A DNA stretch of 64,000 nucleotides from Sphingobacterium thalpophilum. GTDB lineage: Bacteria > Bacteroidota > Bacteroidia > Sphingobacteriales > Sphingobacteriaceae. The DNA is taken from positions 5,456,001 through 5,520,000 of the forward strand of contig NZ_LR590484.1 of assembly GCF_901482695.1 (NCBI RefSeq), read 5' to 3'. The notes beneath the pieces were generated by a model. That model saw nothing but the letters and a program-made list of their open reading frames with translations. It made no database searches and had not been told where the DNA came from. Below, piece by piece: positions 27,669 through 36,374 of the stretch (within the stretch, counting starts at the first letter, position 1; every line of letters begins with the position of its first letter). The position numbers were made by a program, and so were the translations under genes.

Positions 27669-29696
27669 ATGAACTTTGTATTATTGAAAGAGAGATGCTA
27701 TCCGATTTGTAGCCAAGTTATGCGGTTCGTTCAAGGCGAGCATAGTGGTGACGCGCTACGCAATGTATCGATCAGTATTTTGCCGAGCTTGGCAATTTTC
27801 GTAATGGGAGCTTCGGCCAGTACTGCTATCGGCATTGGCGTGGGATCTTTGTTAACCACATTGACCGATCCGCCCGGCAACCGAAAAGACAAGCTTGCTT
27901 CCGCAGCCATCTGTATCCCGACCTTTTTTGTTGCTTCGCTGCTAACGGCTTATCTATTTCCTCACCATTTGCCATTAGTCATTCTGCTTGCAATAGCTGG
28001 ATTCGTCTTTACCTTATATGGTTTATTTGGTCCACGCTATGCTGCAATAGGCAATATGACACTCATTTTAATGAGCTTTGTTATTGGTCTAGCACCAAAG
28101 GATCCGCTAACCGTGAGTCTACAAATTACCAGCGGTGCAACGATTTATTATTTTTTTAGTCTCCTACAAGCTTATGTACATCCCTATCGGTCATTAAAAT
28201 ACGCCATGTCCAATGGCTTTAGAGGTTTATCTCAATTTTTGCTTGTGCGCACCCAATCCTATGATCCGGCTATCCCGCTCGAAACGACTTATAGTCGCGT
28301 TGGAAAAGTCCACAGCCAGATCAGTGAACAGCAGGAGTTGATCCGTTCTCTGCTGTTCCGCGAACAAAAAATCATCGGGCAGCAGTGGCACAAAAGCAAT
28401 TATTGGCTCAGTCAGGTTTATGGCTTGATCGATCTGCATGAATTGATTACCGCACTGGACCACGACTATGATTCCATACGGAAAAACCTTTTGAATACTG
28501 GCAGCCTGCCTTTGATCCGGCGTGCCATTCAGGTTCTGGCAGTAGAAATAGATAGCTTTTCCCAGCCCAAAAAGCGGTTTCGATATGCACAGCAGCTTTA
28601 CTATAATAATGTTAAACTTGGAGAAATCCTTGCCGAACTCACCGGAATACAGCAGCAGCAAAGCGGAACTGCTCGTGTCATTCTTCGATCGATTATCAAT
28701 AACATGCAAGCCATTATCGAAGTGCTCGGCCGCATTCAAGTGGCTTTCTACCAAAATCAGCAAATCCGAGACAGCATAGACAGCACAGAATATCAGCAAT
28801 TTATCAACCGTCCCCTGAATAGCCCAAGCGGTATAAAAAGTCAGCTCCACCTCAAAAATCCCTTGTTTCGCTTCGCTCTGCGGATGGCTTTGCTTTTTGG
28901 TGCCGGCGCGTTAATTGGAACACTTTTGCTGGATTTTAAGTATACTTATTGGATCCTGTTGACTGTTGCAATTGTCGCAAGGCCCGCTTTCGCAATGACC
29001 AAGACCCGTAATATTGAGCGAATATTGGGGACAGCTTCAGGTATTTTAATCGGGATACTCAGCCTGACCTATTGTAAAAACCTTTCCATATTGCTTGTTC
29101 TTTCAGCAATGGGGCTTTTTGGCTTTTTCCTGTTCAACCGTTCCAACTATATGGTGAGCGTCATTTTTATTACATGGGGTATTGTTATCGCGCTCAATTT
29201 ATTTGAAGGCAATATCGATGTGATACTGGGCAGCCGTATGATATTTACGCTGATGGGCGCGCTACTTGCTATCGCTGGCTACTTTTTAATTCCGGTACGC
29301 CAAAGCTCCGGCATGATTCAGCTGGCCAAAGATGTGGCAGATTTCAACCAGCAGTATTTTCAGATCATCAATAAAAGATTGTCGCACAATCTACAGAGCA
29401 CGTTCGATATCCGCTTAGCCCGCAAAAAAGCACAGACCGCCATGGCTCAGTTTTCAGAAACCATCTCTCAACTCAAAAAGGAACCGGAGAAAAAATGGAT
29501 GAATTGGACGCATATTCACCATTTTCAGGCGCTCTCATATCGTGTCAATTCGCATTTGGTCGGCCTATCCATTTCACTGGGTAAGACCAACAATGACAAC
29601 TTGCACGACGACATAGAGGCCAGAATCAATGAATTAAAACCTTTATTAAAGGATCTGGAACAAACGGCCACACAGCTCCAAGCAAGCAAAACTTAA
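27669..29696 (+). CDS. FUSC/YccS-type inner-membrane protein
   Basis: 675 residues from ATG at 27669 (TTG at 27666 also in frame). Two similar blocks of hydrophobic helices, roughly 30-165 and 400-535, each followed by a soluble helical part, match the FUSC/YccS arrangement related to aromatic-acid exporters and aluminium-activated malate transporters. The first block has GASASTAIGIGVGSLLTTLTD and the second RMALLFGAGALIGTLLLDFKYTYWILLTV. Substrate unknown. A TATTTTTG box (27638-27645) precedes it closely. Confidence 0.88.
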   Translation: MNFVLLKERCYPICSQVMRFVQGEHSGDALRNVSISILPSLAIFVMGASASTAIGIGVGSLLTTLTDPPGNRKDKLASAAICIPTFFVASLLTAYLFPHHLPLVILLAIAGFVFTLYGLFGPRYAAIGNMTLILMSFVIGLAPKDPLTVSLQITSGATIYYFFSLLQAYVHPYRSLKYAMSNGFRGLSQFLLVRTQSYDPAIPLETTYSRVGKVHSQISEQQELIRSLLFREQKIIGQQWHKSNYWLSQVYGLIDLHELITALDHDYDSIRKNLLNTGSLPLIRRAIQVLAVEIDSFSQPKKRFRYAQQLYYNNVKLGEILAELTGIQQQQSGTARVILRSIINNMQAIIEVLGRIQVAFYQNQQIRDSIDSTEYQQFINRPLNSPSGIKSQLHLKNPLFRFALRMALLFGAGALIGTLLLDFKYTYWILLTVAIVARPAFAMTKTRNIERILGTASGILIGILSLTYCKNLSILLVLSAMGLFGFFLFNRSNYMVSVIFITWGIVIALNLFEGNIDVILGSRMIFTLMGALLAIAGYFLIPVRQSSGMIQLAKDVADFNQQYFQIINKRLSHNLQSTFDIRLARKKAQTAMAQFSETISQLKKEPEKKWMNWTHIHHFQALSYRVNSHLVGLSISLGKTNNDNLHDDIEARINELKPLLKDLEQTATQLQASKT

Positions 29697-29737
29697 CACG
29701 GAAATGATTCCTGAATTAATTAAAAATTGTTTTTCCT

Positions 29738-29767
29738 TTGCATTAATAGAAAAGAAGTTTATATTTG
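29738..29767 (+). promoter_or_regulatory. metY: Promoter of the met operon
   Basis: TTG (29738-29740), 19 bases, then TATATTTG (29760-29767): an exact match to the Bacteroidota consensus TTG-N19-TAnnTTTG. Transcription would start about 50 bases before the riboswitch P1 stem. Confidence 0.8.
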
Positions 29768-29822
29768 TATTGTCTTCTGAAGAAGATTTCTAATCAACAC
29801 CTCCCTTAATCAGCAGGTCTTG

Positions 29823-29933
29823 ATTTATAAAGAAGTGGCGAGAGACTGGCTCTATGACCCACTGGCAACCTTCAATTTGGTTGAAAAGGTGCCAAATCCT
29901 GTCCAAAACAATATCGTTTTGGAGCATATAAAT
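29823..29933 (+). ncRNA. SAM-I (S-box) riboswitch
   Basis: The conserved S-box core is visible in order: AGAAGTGGCGAGAGACTGGC, the TATGACCC turn, ACTGGCAACC, and AAGGTGCCAAATCC. A P1 stem can form from atttata (29823-29829) with tataaat (29927-29933), and P4 from tccaaaac (29902-29909) with gttttgga (29916-29923). S-box RNAs bind S-adenosylmethionine and shut off methionine synthesis genes when SAM is plentiful. It precedes metY-metX-hom. No intrinsic terminator stem with a T run follows P1 directly; instead a Met-rich leader ORF starts 12 bases later. Confidence 0.92.
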
Positions 29934-29944
29934 GAAATAAGACA

Positions 29945-30079
29945 ATGATTATTACATTACAGCAAACTATCCACACTTTAGGTTCCTATGAGACGAGCCT
30001 ATTAACAACGAAAGAAGTACAACATCGCATTTCTATGGCTATGCGAATGCGTATGCATATGCACCTTTCAGCTTGTTAA
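29945..30079 (+). CDS. Methionine-rich leader peptide, putative attenuator ORF (44 aa)
   Basis: ATG at 29945, stop TAA at 30077-30079. The first 30 residues are ordinary (start IITLQQTIHTLGSY) and the end reads ISMAMRMRMHMHLSAC, with five Met codons in nine positions. That clustering is what amino-acid attenuation leaders show, as with His in the his leader. It lies between a SAM riboswitch and metY, the one place where counting Met would make sense. The Met-codon segment 30055-30071 can pair with 30123-30139. Direct reading of the ORF is certain; its translation and regulatory role are inferred. Confidence 0.75.
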   Translation: MIITLQQTIHTLGSYETSLLTTKEVQHRISMAMRMRMHMHLSAC

Positions 30080-30139
30080 GAATCATTTCCTCTTTTCTGG
30101 ATAACGATGTTAACAGACCTGCCTGACGGGTGTGTATGC
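30055..30139 (+). promoter_or_regulatory. Candidate attenuator hairpin over the Met codons
   Basis: gcatatgcacctttcag (30055-30071) pairs with ctgacgggtgtgtatgc (30123-30139) in 16 of 17 positions, counting three G-U pairs. An inner stem tgttaa/ttaaca (30074-30079, 30110-30115) can form in the loop. A ribosome stalled on the Met codons would block the outer stem. A U-rich stretch with seven T lies at 30161-30167, about 20 bases beyond the stem. A small competing hairpin acctg/cgggt (30118-30122, 30127-30131 approximately) shares the 3' arm. Confidence 0.55.
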
Positions 30140-30189
30140 TTCTATTTACCTTATTAATAATTTTTTTGAAACCTTAAATCCGAAATATT

Positions 30190-31500
30190 ATGTCTACAAA
30201 AAAGAATTTAAAATTTGAAACACTACAAGTTCACGCTGGCCAAGTGGCTGATCCAACCACCGGATCAAGAGCTGTACCTATATATCAAACAACCTCATTT
30301 GTATTTGAAAATGCCGAACATGGCGCTAATCTGTTTGCGCTGAAACAGTTTGGTAATATCTATACACGGATCATGAACCCGACAACCGATGTCTTCGAGC
30401 AACGCATTGCTGCGCTGGAGGGGGGCGTCGCAGCTGTAGCTGTCGCTTCCGGACAGGCTGCCCAATTTATCGCGCTCACCAATATTCTGGAAAGTGGTGA
30501 AAACTTTGTTGCTGGTTCCAACCTCTATGGCGGCACCTTCAACCAATTCAAAGTATCGTTTAAACGGCTAGGGATTGAAGCGCGCTTCGCCGCAGACGCA
30601 GAAGCAGATAAGATCGAAGCATTGATCGATGACAAAACTAAAGCGATCTATGTGGAAACGATTGGTAATCCCAGTTTTAATATCCCAGATTTTGAAAAGA
30701 TCGCCGCTGTGGCCAAGAAATACGATCTGCCACTCATCGTTGACAATACCTTTGGGGCAGGCGGCTATTTATTTAAACCGCTCGAGCACGGTGCTCATGT
30801 CGTTGTTGAATCAGCGACCAAATGGATCGGAGGCCATGGAACAAGTATTGGAGGTGTCATCATCGACGGAGGTAATTATAATTGGGGAAATGGCAAGTAC
30901 CCTCAGTTTTCTGAACCATCCGAAGGTTACCACGGTCTGGTATTTTCGGAAGTATTTGGTGAAAAAGGCCCTTTTGGCAATATTCAGTTCGCTATCCGCG
31001 CGCGGGTTGAAGGATTACGTGATTTCGGTCCAGCACTTTCGCCGTTCAACTCCTTCCTTCTTTTACAAGGACTTGAAACGTTATCTCTACGCGTACAACG
31101 CCATGTGGACAATACACTGGAAGTAGCCAAATGGCTTGAGGCTCACCCACAGGTGGAAAAGGTAAATTATCCGGGCCTGAAAAGTTCCCCAAATTTTGCC
31201 AATGCGCAAAAATATCTGAAAAATGGTTACGGCGCGGTCCTGTCCTTTCAATTGAAAGGTGATGCCGCTCAAAAGGCAAATGATTTTATTGATAGCCTCG
31301 AACTGATCAGCCATCTAGCCAACGTCGGAGATACCAAATCACTGATCATCCACCCTGCAGCAACGACACACCAGCAGCTTAGCGAAGCCGAACAGGCAAA
31401 TGCAGGTGTATTTTCTGGCCTGCTACGGTTATCAGTAGGCATTGAGCATATCGATGACATTAAAGCAGATCTGCAACAGGCATTCGATAAGATTAAATAA
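30190..31500 (+). CDS. metY: O-acetylhomoserine sulfhydrylase (MetY-type PLP enzyme)
   Basis: 436 residues of the Cys/Met-metabolism PLP family; the length and the insert around GNYNWGNGKYPQFSEPSEGYHGLVF identify the O-acetylhomoserine sulfhydrylase branch rather than shorter cystathionine gamma-synthases. PLP-binding Lys lies in VVESATKWIGGHGTSIGG near residue 210, and YQTTSFVFENAEHGANLF near 38. It makes homocysteine from O-acetylhomoserine and sulfide. First enzyme gene of the operon controlled by the SAM riboswitch and Met-rich leader; metX follows after 27 bases. Confidence 0.95.
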   Translation: MSTKKNLKFETLQVHAGQVADPTTGSRAVPIYQTTSFVFENAEHGANLFALKQFGNIYTRIMNPTTDVFEQRIAALEGGVAAVAVASGQAAQFIALTNILESGENFVAGSNLYGGTFNQFKVSFKRLGIEARFAADAEADKIEALIDDKTKAIYVETIGNPSFNIPDFEKIAAVAKKYDLPLIVDNTFGAGGYLFKPLEHGAHVVVESATKWIGGHGTSIGGVIIDGGNYNWGNGKYPQFSEPSEGYHGLVFSEVFGEKGPFGNIQFAIRARVEGLRDFGPALSPFNSFLLLQGLETLSLRVQRHVDNTLEVAKWLEAHPQVEKVNYPGLKSSPNFANAQKYLKNGYGAVLSFQLKGDAAQKANDFIDSLELISHLANVGDTKSLIIHPAATTHQQLSEAEQANAGVFSGLLRLSVGIEHIDDIKADLQQAFDKIK

Positions 31501-31527
31501 CAGATACCAGACAAAATAGAAGTATAC

Positions 31528-32571
31528 ATGAGCAGGCATATTTATCAGCATTCTGAACCTTTCGTTTTTGAAAATGGAAGGGAAATTGCCGATTTACAGA
31601 TTAGTTATGAAGCATTTGGCCAACCCAATGCCGAACACAGCAATGTCATCTGGGTCTGCCATGCCCTGACAGCAAATGCTAATGTTTTCGACTGGTGGCC
31701 CGGACTCTTTGGGACGCATGATCTGTTTAATCCCAATGACTATTATATCATCTGCGCCAACGTCATTGGCTCGCCATACGGCAGCAGCAACCCCTTGTCG
31801 GTCAATCCGGATACGGGTCAGCCCTATTACCTCTCCTTTCCCGAGTTCACCGTAAAAGACTTGGTGAAGGCCCATCAGCTGCTTGCAGCACATCTGGGAA
31901 TTAGCCAGATTGAGATTTTGATCGGGGGCTCTCTTGGTGGCCAACAGGCGTTGGAATGGGCAGCATCCAGGACGATCAGCATTAAGCAACTTATTGTCGT
32001 GGGAACCAATGCGGTGCACTCTCCATGGGGGATCGCCTTCAACGAGAGCCAGCGTCTTGCCATTACCGCAGACCGCACCTTTTATGCCAACCAGCCTGAT
32101 GGTGGCATAAAAGGGCTTAAAGTAGCTCGCTCGATCGCCTTGCTATCCTATCGCAACTACCATACTTATAATCATACACAACGCGATACCGACGACAGCA
32201 AACTGGGAGCATACAAGGCATCCTCCTATCAGAATTACCAAGGTGAAAAGCTGGTCAGACGGTATAATGCCTACAGCTATTTTTACCTCACAAAAGCCAT
32301 GGACAGTCACCATCTCGGCCGTGGCAGAACATCGGTGGAAGCTGCCTTGGCAAACATAGAATGCCCAACCCTGGTATTAGCAGTCAACAGTGACCTTCTG
32401 TTCCCGCTTGAAGAACAGAAGTTTATCGCCAGACACATCCCAAATGCCCATTATCAGGAAATCGAATCCACATTTGGCCATGACGGATTTTTAATTGAAA
32501 CGGCAAAACTGACGACAGCAATTGCCGAATTTTTAAAGCACAAAGAAACGCAAATCAGCGAATTAGTATAA
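31528..32571 (+). CDS. metX: Homoserine O-acetyltransferase
   Basis: 347 residues, alpha/beta-hydrolase type acyltransferase. Signatures: VIWVCHALTANANVFDWW (near 44), NVIGSPYGSSNPLSVNPDTG (near 80), nucleophile Ser in LIGGSLGGQQALEW near 135, Asp in VNSDLLFPLEEQ near 289, His in FGHDGFLIET near 317. It transfers acetyl from acetyl-CoA to homoserine, feeding the sulfhydrylase encoded just upstream. Acetyl versus succinyl choice follows the MetX family; I cannot test specificity from sequence. Confidence 0.95.
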   Translation: MSRHIYQHSEPFVFENGREIADLQISYEAFGQPNAEHSNVIWVCHALTANANVFDWWPGLFGTHDLFNPNDYYIICANVIGSPYGSSNPLSVNPDTGQPYYLSFPEFTVKDLVKAHQLLAAHLGISQIEILIGGSLGGQQALEWAASRTISIKQLIVVGTNAVHSPWGIAFNESQRLAITADRTFYANQPDGGIKGLKVARSIALLSYRNYHTYNHTQRDTDDSKLGAYKASSYQNYQGEKLVRRYNAYSYFYLTKAMDSHHLGRGRTSVEAALANIECPTLVLAVNSDLLFPLEEQKFIARHIPNAHYQEIESTFGHDGFLIETAKLTTAIAEFLKHKETQISELV

Positions 32572-32607
32572 GAGCAATAAAAAATATAAGAGAACTTAAG
32601 AAGAGAT

Positions 32608-33789
32608 ATGAGTAATAAATTAACGATAGGGATGTTTGGATTTGGTGTCGTGGGCCAAGGTCTTTACGATATCATCAAAACCAAAAATCTGAACCTGGAA
32701 ATCAAAAAATTCGTTATTAAAAATGCCGACAAAAAGCGCTCACTACCAGCAGATCTATTTTCAACAGATCCCGAAACGATTTTGGCCGATCCAGTAATCA
32801 ACACTGTTGTGGAACTGATCGACGACGCGGATGCGGCCTATAAGTTAACTGTGCGCGCCTTAAAATCAGGTAAAAATGTGGTCTCAGCAAACAAAAAAAT
32901 GATTGCCAGCCACTTAGAGGAACTGGTAGACATCCAGCAGGAATACGGTACCAGCTTACTTTATGAGGGCGCCGTATGCGGCAGTATTCCAATTATCCGT
33001 AATCTTGAAGAATACTATGACAACGAGCTTCTACATTCCGTCAGCGGTATCTTCAACGGGTCTTCGAATTATATCCTTTCGAAAGTTTTCAATGAAAATC
33101 AGCAATACGCAGATGCGTTGAAAAAAGCACAGGAGTTGGGCTTTGCCGAAACAGATCCGACTCTTGATGTCGGCGGGTATGATCCCAAATTCAAAGTCTG
33201 TATCGTCGCATCCCATGCCTATGGCATCTATGTCAGACCTGACGACGTCTTCAACATCGGGATAGACAAACTAGGACAGCAAGATATTCGATTCGCCAAA
33301 GAAAAGAACTTCAAAATTAAGCTAATTCCTACGGCCAGAGAAATCGATGCGGACAAAGTCGTGCTCTACGTACTGCCAAGGTTGGTAAGCAAAGAGAGCA
33401 TGCTGTATAACGTGGAAAATGAGAACAACGGCGTTTTGGTTAAAGCTGCATTTGCAGACGAACAATTTTTCTATGGTAAAGGTGCCGGCGGCCATCCTAC
33501 CGGATCCGCGGTGCTATCAGATATCGCGGCACTACGTTATGGCTATCGTTATGAATATAAGAAGCATTTAACATCCAATACGCTACAGTATAGCCAGGAC
33601 TATCTGCTTAAAGTCTATTTAAGATATGAAGATGACCTGCTCATTGAGAAATTAAATTTCAGCGAGATTACGGAAAGATATTACGCGGCAGACTTCAAAT
33701 ATGTTATTGGCTATATCAACCTTCAGCAAATTGCAGCCCATAAGGCTGATCTGAACAAAGAAGGCAATTTCATTGCGGAGATCGCGTAG
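32608..33789 (+). CDS. hom: Homoserine dehydrogenase
   Basis: 393 residues. NAD(P)-binding Rossmann motif GMFGFGVVGQGLYD (near 8-21), then NVVSANKKMIA (near 93), GIFNGSSNYILSKVF (near 148), the catalytic ETDPTLDVGGYDPKFK segment (near 180) and GKGAGGHPTGSAVLSD (near 292). A short C-terminal tail of about 60 residues could be a reduced ACT-like domain but I cannot confirm one. It reduces aspartate semialdehyde to homoserine and completes a three-gene route from aspartate semialdehyde to homocysteine within one SAM-controlled operon. Confidence 0.94.
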   Translation: MSNKLTIGMFGFGVVGQGLYDIIKTKNLNLEIKKFVIKNADKKRSLPADLFSTDPETILADPVINTVVELIDDADAAYKLTVRALKSGKNVVSANKKMIASHLEELVDIQQEYGTSLLYEGAVCGSIPIIRNLEEYYDNELLHSVSGIFNGSSNYILSKVFNENQQYADALKKAQELGFAETDPTLDVGGYDPKFKVCIVASHAYGIYVRPDDVFNIGIDKLGQQDIRFAKEKNFKIKLIPTAREIDADKVVLYVLPRLVSKESMLYNVENENNGVLVKAAFADEQFFYGKGAGGHPTGSAVLSDIAALRYGYRYEYKKHLTSNTLQYSQDYLLKVYLRYEDDLLIEKLNFSEITERYYAADFKYVIGYINLQQIAAHKADLNKEGNFIAEIA

Positions 33790-33813
33790 GCAATCAACAA
33801 ACCAACCTACCTT

Positions 33814-33839
33814 AAGAATAGCCCCAAGGGGCTATTCTT
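33814..33839. terminator. Bidirectional terminator at the end of the met operon
   Basis: Arms aagaatagcccc (33814-33825) and ggggctattctt (33828-33839) are perfectly complementary, followed by TTGTTTAT on the forward strand. It separates hom from the convergent GH92 gene. Confidence 0.85.
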
Positions 33840-33848
33840 GTTTATATT

Positions 33849-36188
33849 CTACTTACCCGCTGCATTGTTCTTGAGCTGCACCTGCAGCACACCTCCCTTT
33901 CGTAGTTCTTGAAAAGGAAGCTCCCAGCTGGCCCAGCTCCTGTTGTTCAGCCGGATTCGGTCGACATAGAAGCTGTCTGGCCCATCTTTTTTGACCTCGA
34001 TAATAAACGGCTGTCCGGACTGCTTCCCTGGCAACTGTATGGTAATGCGGTCAAATAAGGGTGCTCCGATCTGGAAGGCTGGATTTTCGGTGGTCAAACT
34101 CCGGACGTCGAACAATCCCATGCTCGACAAAACATACCACGCACCTAATTGCCCCTGGTCTTCATCTTGTCCATAGCCATAACCATGCGTGGCTTCAACA
34201 CCATAGAATTCATTACATATGGCGCGAACCCATTTCTGGCTCAAATCCGGTCTGTTCGAAAAATAAAACAGCCAGGGAATATGCAAATTCGGCTGATTAC
34301 CATGATTATATAGACTCTGGATTCCCGCAAAGGCATCAATATGCGTGCCGCCACCAAAGACATGCTTTTGCGACACCATAAATATACTGTCGAGACGATG
34401 GTTGAATAGGTCTTTGCCGATCTGCTGAACTAATTCCCCGGGCACATGGGGCACATAAAAGGTATACTGCCAGGCGTTCCCTTCCTGAAAACCACGCCAA
34501 GGCTCATACGGATTAAAATTTGCTATAAAACTTCCTTTGTTGTCCCTCGGACGTATAAATTTGGTTGATGGATCATAAAGAACCTTCCATGCTTCGGACA
34601 ATTTGCGGAATTGGGTGTAATCTGCATCACGTCCCAATGACTTGGCAAATTGCGCAGCTGCTGCGGCCGAAAAGGCATATTCTAACGTGTGCGATGCGCC
34701 AAACGGAGATCCAGCAGTTAATAGTTCAGGACTTCCAGTTTCATCCGCTATATAAGGTGAATATCCCTTCTCCACAAATACCCCCACATCCAGCTTTCCC
34801 GCACCCGGGATACGCCCATTGGATTCGAGCTCATTTTTTCGGACAGCTTCATAGGCGAGGTTGACATCGTAGTTTCGGATCCCCACATTATAAGCAGCAG
34901 CTATCGCCAGTCCCGTAAAGTTGGTCCCCACACCAGATACATATTTACTGTTGGCAATTCCATCACCAAGCCAGCCTGCATCGCGGTATACCAGTAGTTG
35001 ACTCTGTATCCAATCATTGTAGTAATCTGGATAAGCAATGGACCAAAGCTGGGTTAAATTCCAGAACGCACCCCAGATGGCATCCGTATTGTAGTGATGG
35101 TGGACAGGCTGTCCCTGCGCATTTAAGGCGATCTTTCCTACCGAACCATCATTTTTTGGATATGAGCCGTTTACATCACTCGCCAGTCCGCGCCCGAGCA
35201 GAGCATGGTACAACCCCGTGTAAAACTTGACGCGATCTTCAGGTTTTCCCCCTTCTACGATGATACGCCCCAACGCCTTGTTCCAAGTATCGAGCGCCTG
35301 AGATTTGGCCAGATCAAAACTGAGCTTACCAGCTTCCTGCTGAAGATTTAATCGCGCATGATCGACAGAAGTATAAGATAGCCCCGTTTTAATCTCAATG
35401 GGTTCACCTGCTTTGGTATTAAATTGCAGATACATGCCGCTTCCCGCCCCCTGTATATCTTTCCGCTGCGAAAAAGTCAAGCTATCCCTAAAGGCACCAA
35501 AAGATTTGGGCGCTTTATTCAATTCCGCAAAGAAGTACATCTTGATGCTGGCACCAGGCTGATATTTTTGTACATAGACCGGATTTGTTTCGACATAACC
35601 CCAGATACGTTGTTTGTCGTAATGTACAGCTGCGTCCACAACGGGGCCGCTTTCCCCCATAATATGCCCGATATCAAAAATAATATTGGCCGCATCGGTT
35701 TGAGGAAAAGTATATCGGTGGAATCCAACGCGCTTGGTTGCCGTCAGCTCGGCCAGGACAGCATAATCTTTTAGTTTGACGCGATAATAACCTGCTGTGG
35801 CAAATTCGTCGGCCTTATCAAATGATGAGCGATAACCACTATGAGGAATATCCAGTTTCCCCGGCACAGTCCTGATTGGGCCAACAGTAGGTGCGAAAAC
35901 AATGCCGCCAATCTGAAATTCATGAAAATTAGCAAAACCCTCTATGGACCTGTGACGGTCGTCGTACCCAACGGCTTCCCATCCAGACTTATTGCCGTAG
36001 CTGCCGTTGGTACTGGGAGCTACCTTAGCCATACCAAATGGTAGTGCTCCGGGAGTATAAAAAAAATAACGGCTATGGACAGATCCAAGATTGGGTTTCA
36101 CCCAGGAAACCAGGTCACACTGCTGTTGTCCGCTGACATGGGCTGCAGCAAATAATAAAAATAAATAAGTAATAAGATGTTTTGCCAT
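33849..36188 (-). CDS. GH92-family alpha-mannosidase, secreted
   Basis: 779 residues from ATG at 36188, with a signal peptide (AKHLITYLFLLFAAAHVSG). GH92 marks: VKPNLGSVHSRYFFYTPGALPFGM (near 25), GNAWQYTFYVPHVPGEL (near 585), HIPWLFYFSNRPDLSQKWVR (near 655) and GYGQDEDQGQLGAWYVLSSMGLFDV (near 690), which holds acidic catalytic residues. GH92 enzymes are calcium-dependent exo-alpha-mannosidases active on N-glycan or yeast mannan side chains; linkage preference varies. It is the outer-side enzyme of the mannoside locus with the divergent sugar porter and PMI-like genes. Confidence 0.95.
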   Translation of the reverse strand: MAKHLITYLFLLFAAAHVSGQQQCDLVSWVKPNLGSVHSRYFFYTPGALPFGMAKVAPSTNGSYGNKSGWEAVGYDDRHRSIEGFANFHEFQIGGIVFAPTVGPIRTVPGKLDIPHSGYRSSFDKADEFATAGYYRVKLKDYAVLAELTATKRVGFHRYTFPQTDAANIIFDIGHIMGESGPVVDAAVHYDKQRIWGYVETNPVYVQKYQPGASIKMYFFAELNKAPKSFGAFRDSLTFSQRKDIQGAGSGMYLQFNTKAGEPIEIKTGLSYTSVDHARLNLQQEAGKLSFDLAKSQALDTWNKALGRIIVEGGKPEDRVKFYTGLYHALLGRGLASDVNGSYPKNDGSVGKIALNAQGQPVHHHYNTDAIWGAFWNLTQLWSIAYPDYYNDWIQSQLLVYRDAGWLGDGIANSKYVSGVGTNFTGLAIAAAYNVGIRNYDVNLAYEAVRKNELESNGRIPGAGKLDVGVFVEKGYSPYIADETGSPELLTAGSPFGASHTLEYAFSAAAAAQFAKSLGRDADYTQFRKLSEAWKVLYDPSTKFIRPRDNKGSFIANFNPYEPWRGFQEGNAWQYTFYVPHVPGELVQQIGKDLFNHRLDSIFMVSQKHVFGGGTHIDAFAGIQSLYNHGNQPNLHIPWLFYFSNRPDLSQKWVRAICNEFYGVEATHGYGYGQDEDQGQLGAWYVLSSMGLFDVRSLTTENPAFQIGAPLFDRITIQLPGKQSGQPFIIEVKKDGPDSFYVDRIRLNNRSWASWELPFQELRKGGVLQVQLKNNAAGK

Positions 36189-36374
36189 CGTTGTCAATTA
36201 GGTTTACAAACAAACTTACAAAAAAAACAAAGAATGTATGAACATATTGACAATAATAAATCGGGAGTAGACGACTGCCCCATTATTAAGCACTTCGCGG
36301 TTTCAATAGCATGAACAAATTCAACTCGCTGCTCCTTAATGGTGCTCATGCTCTAAGATGGGCGATCCTGCCTT

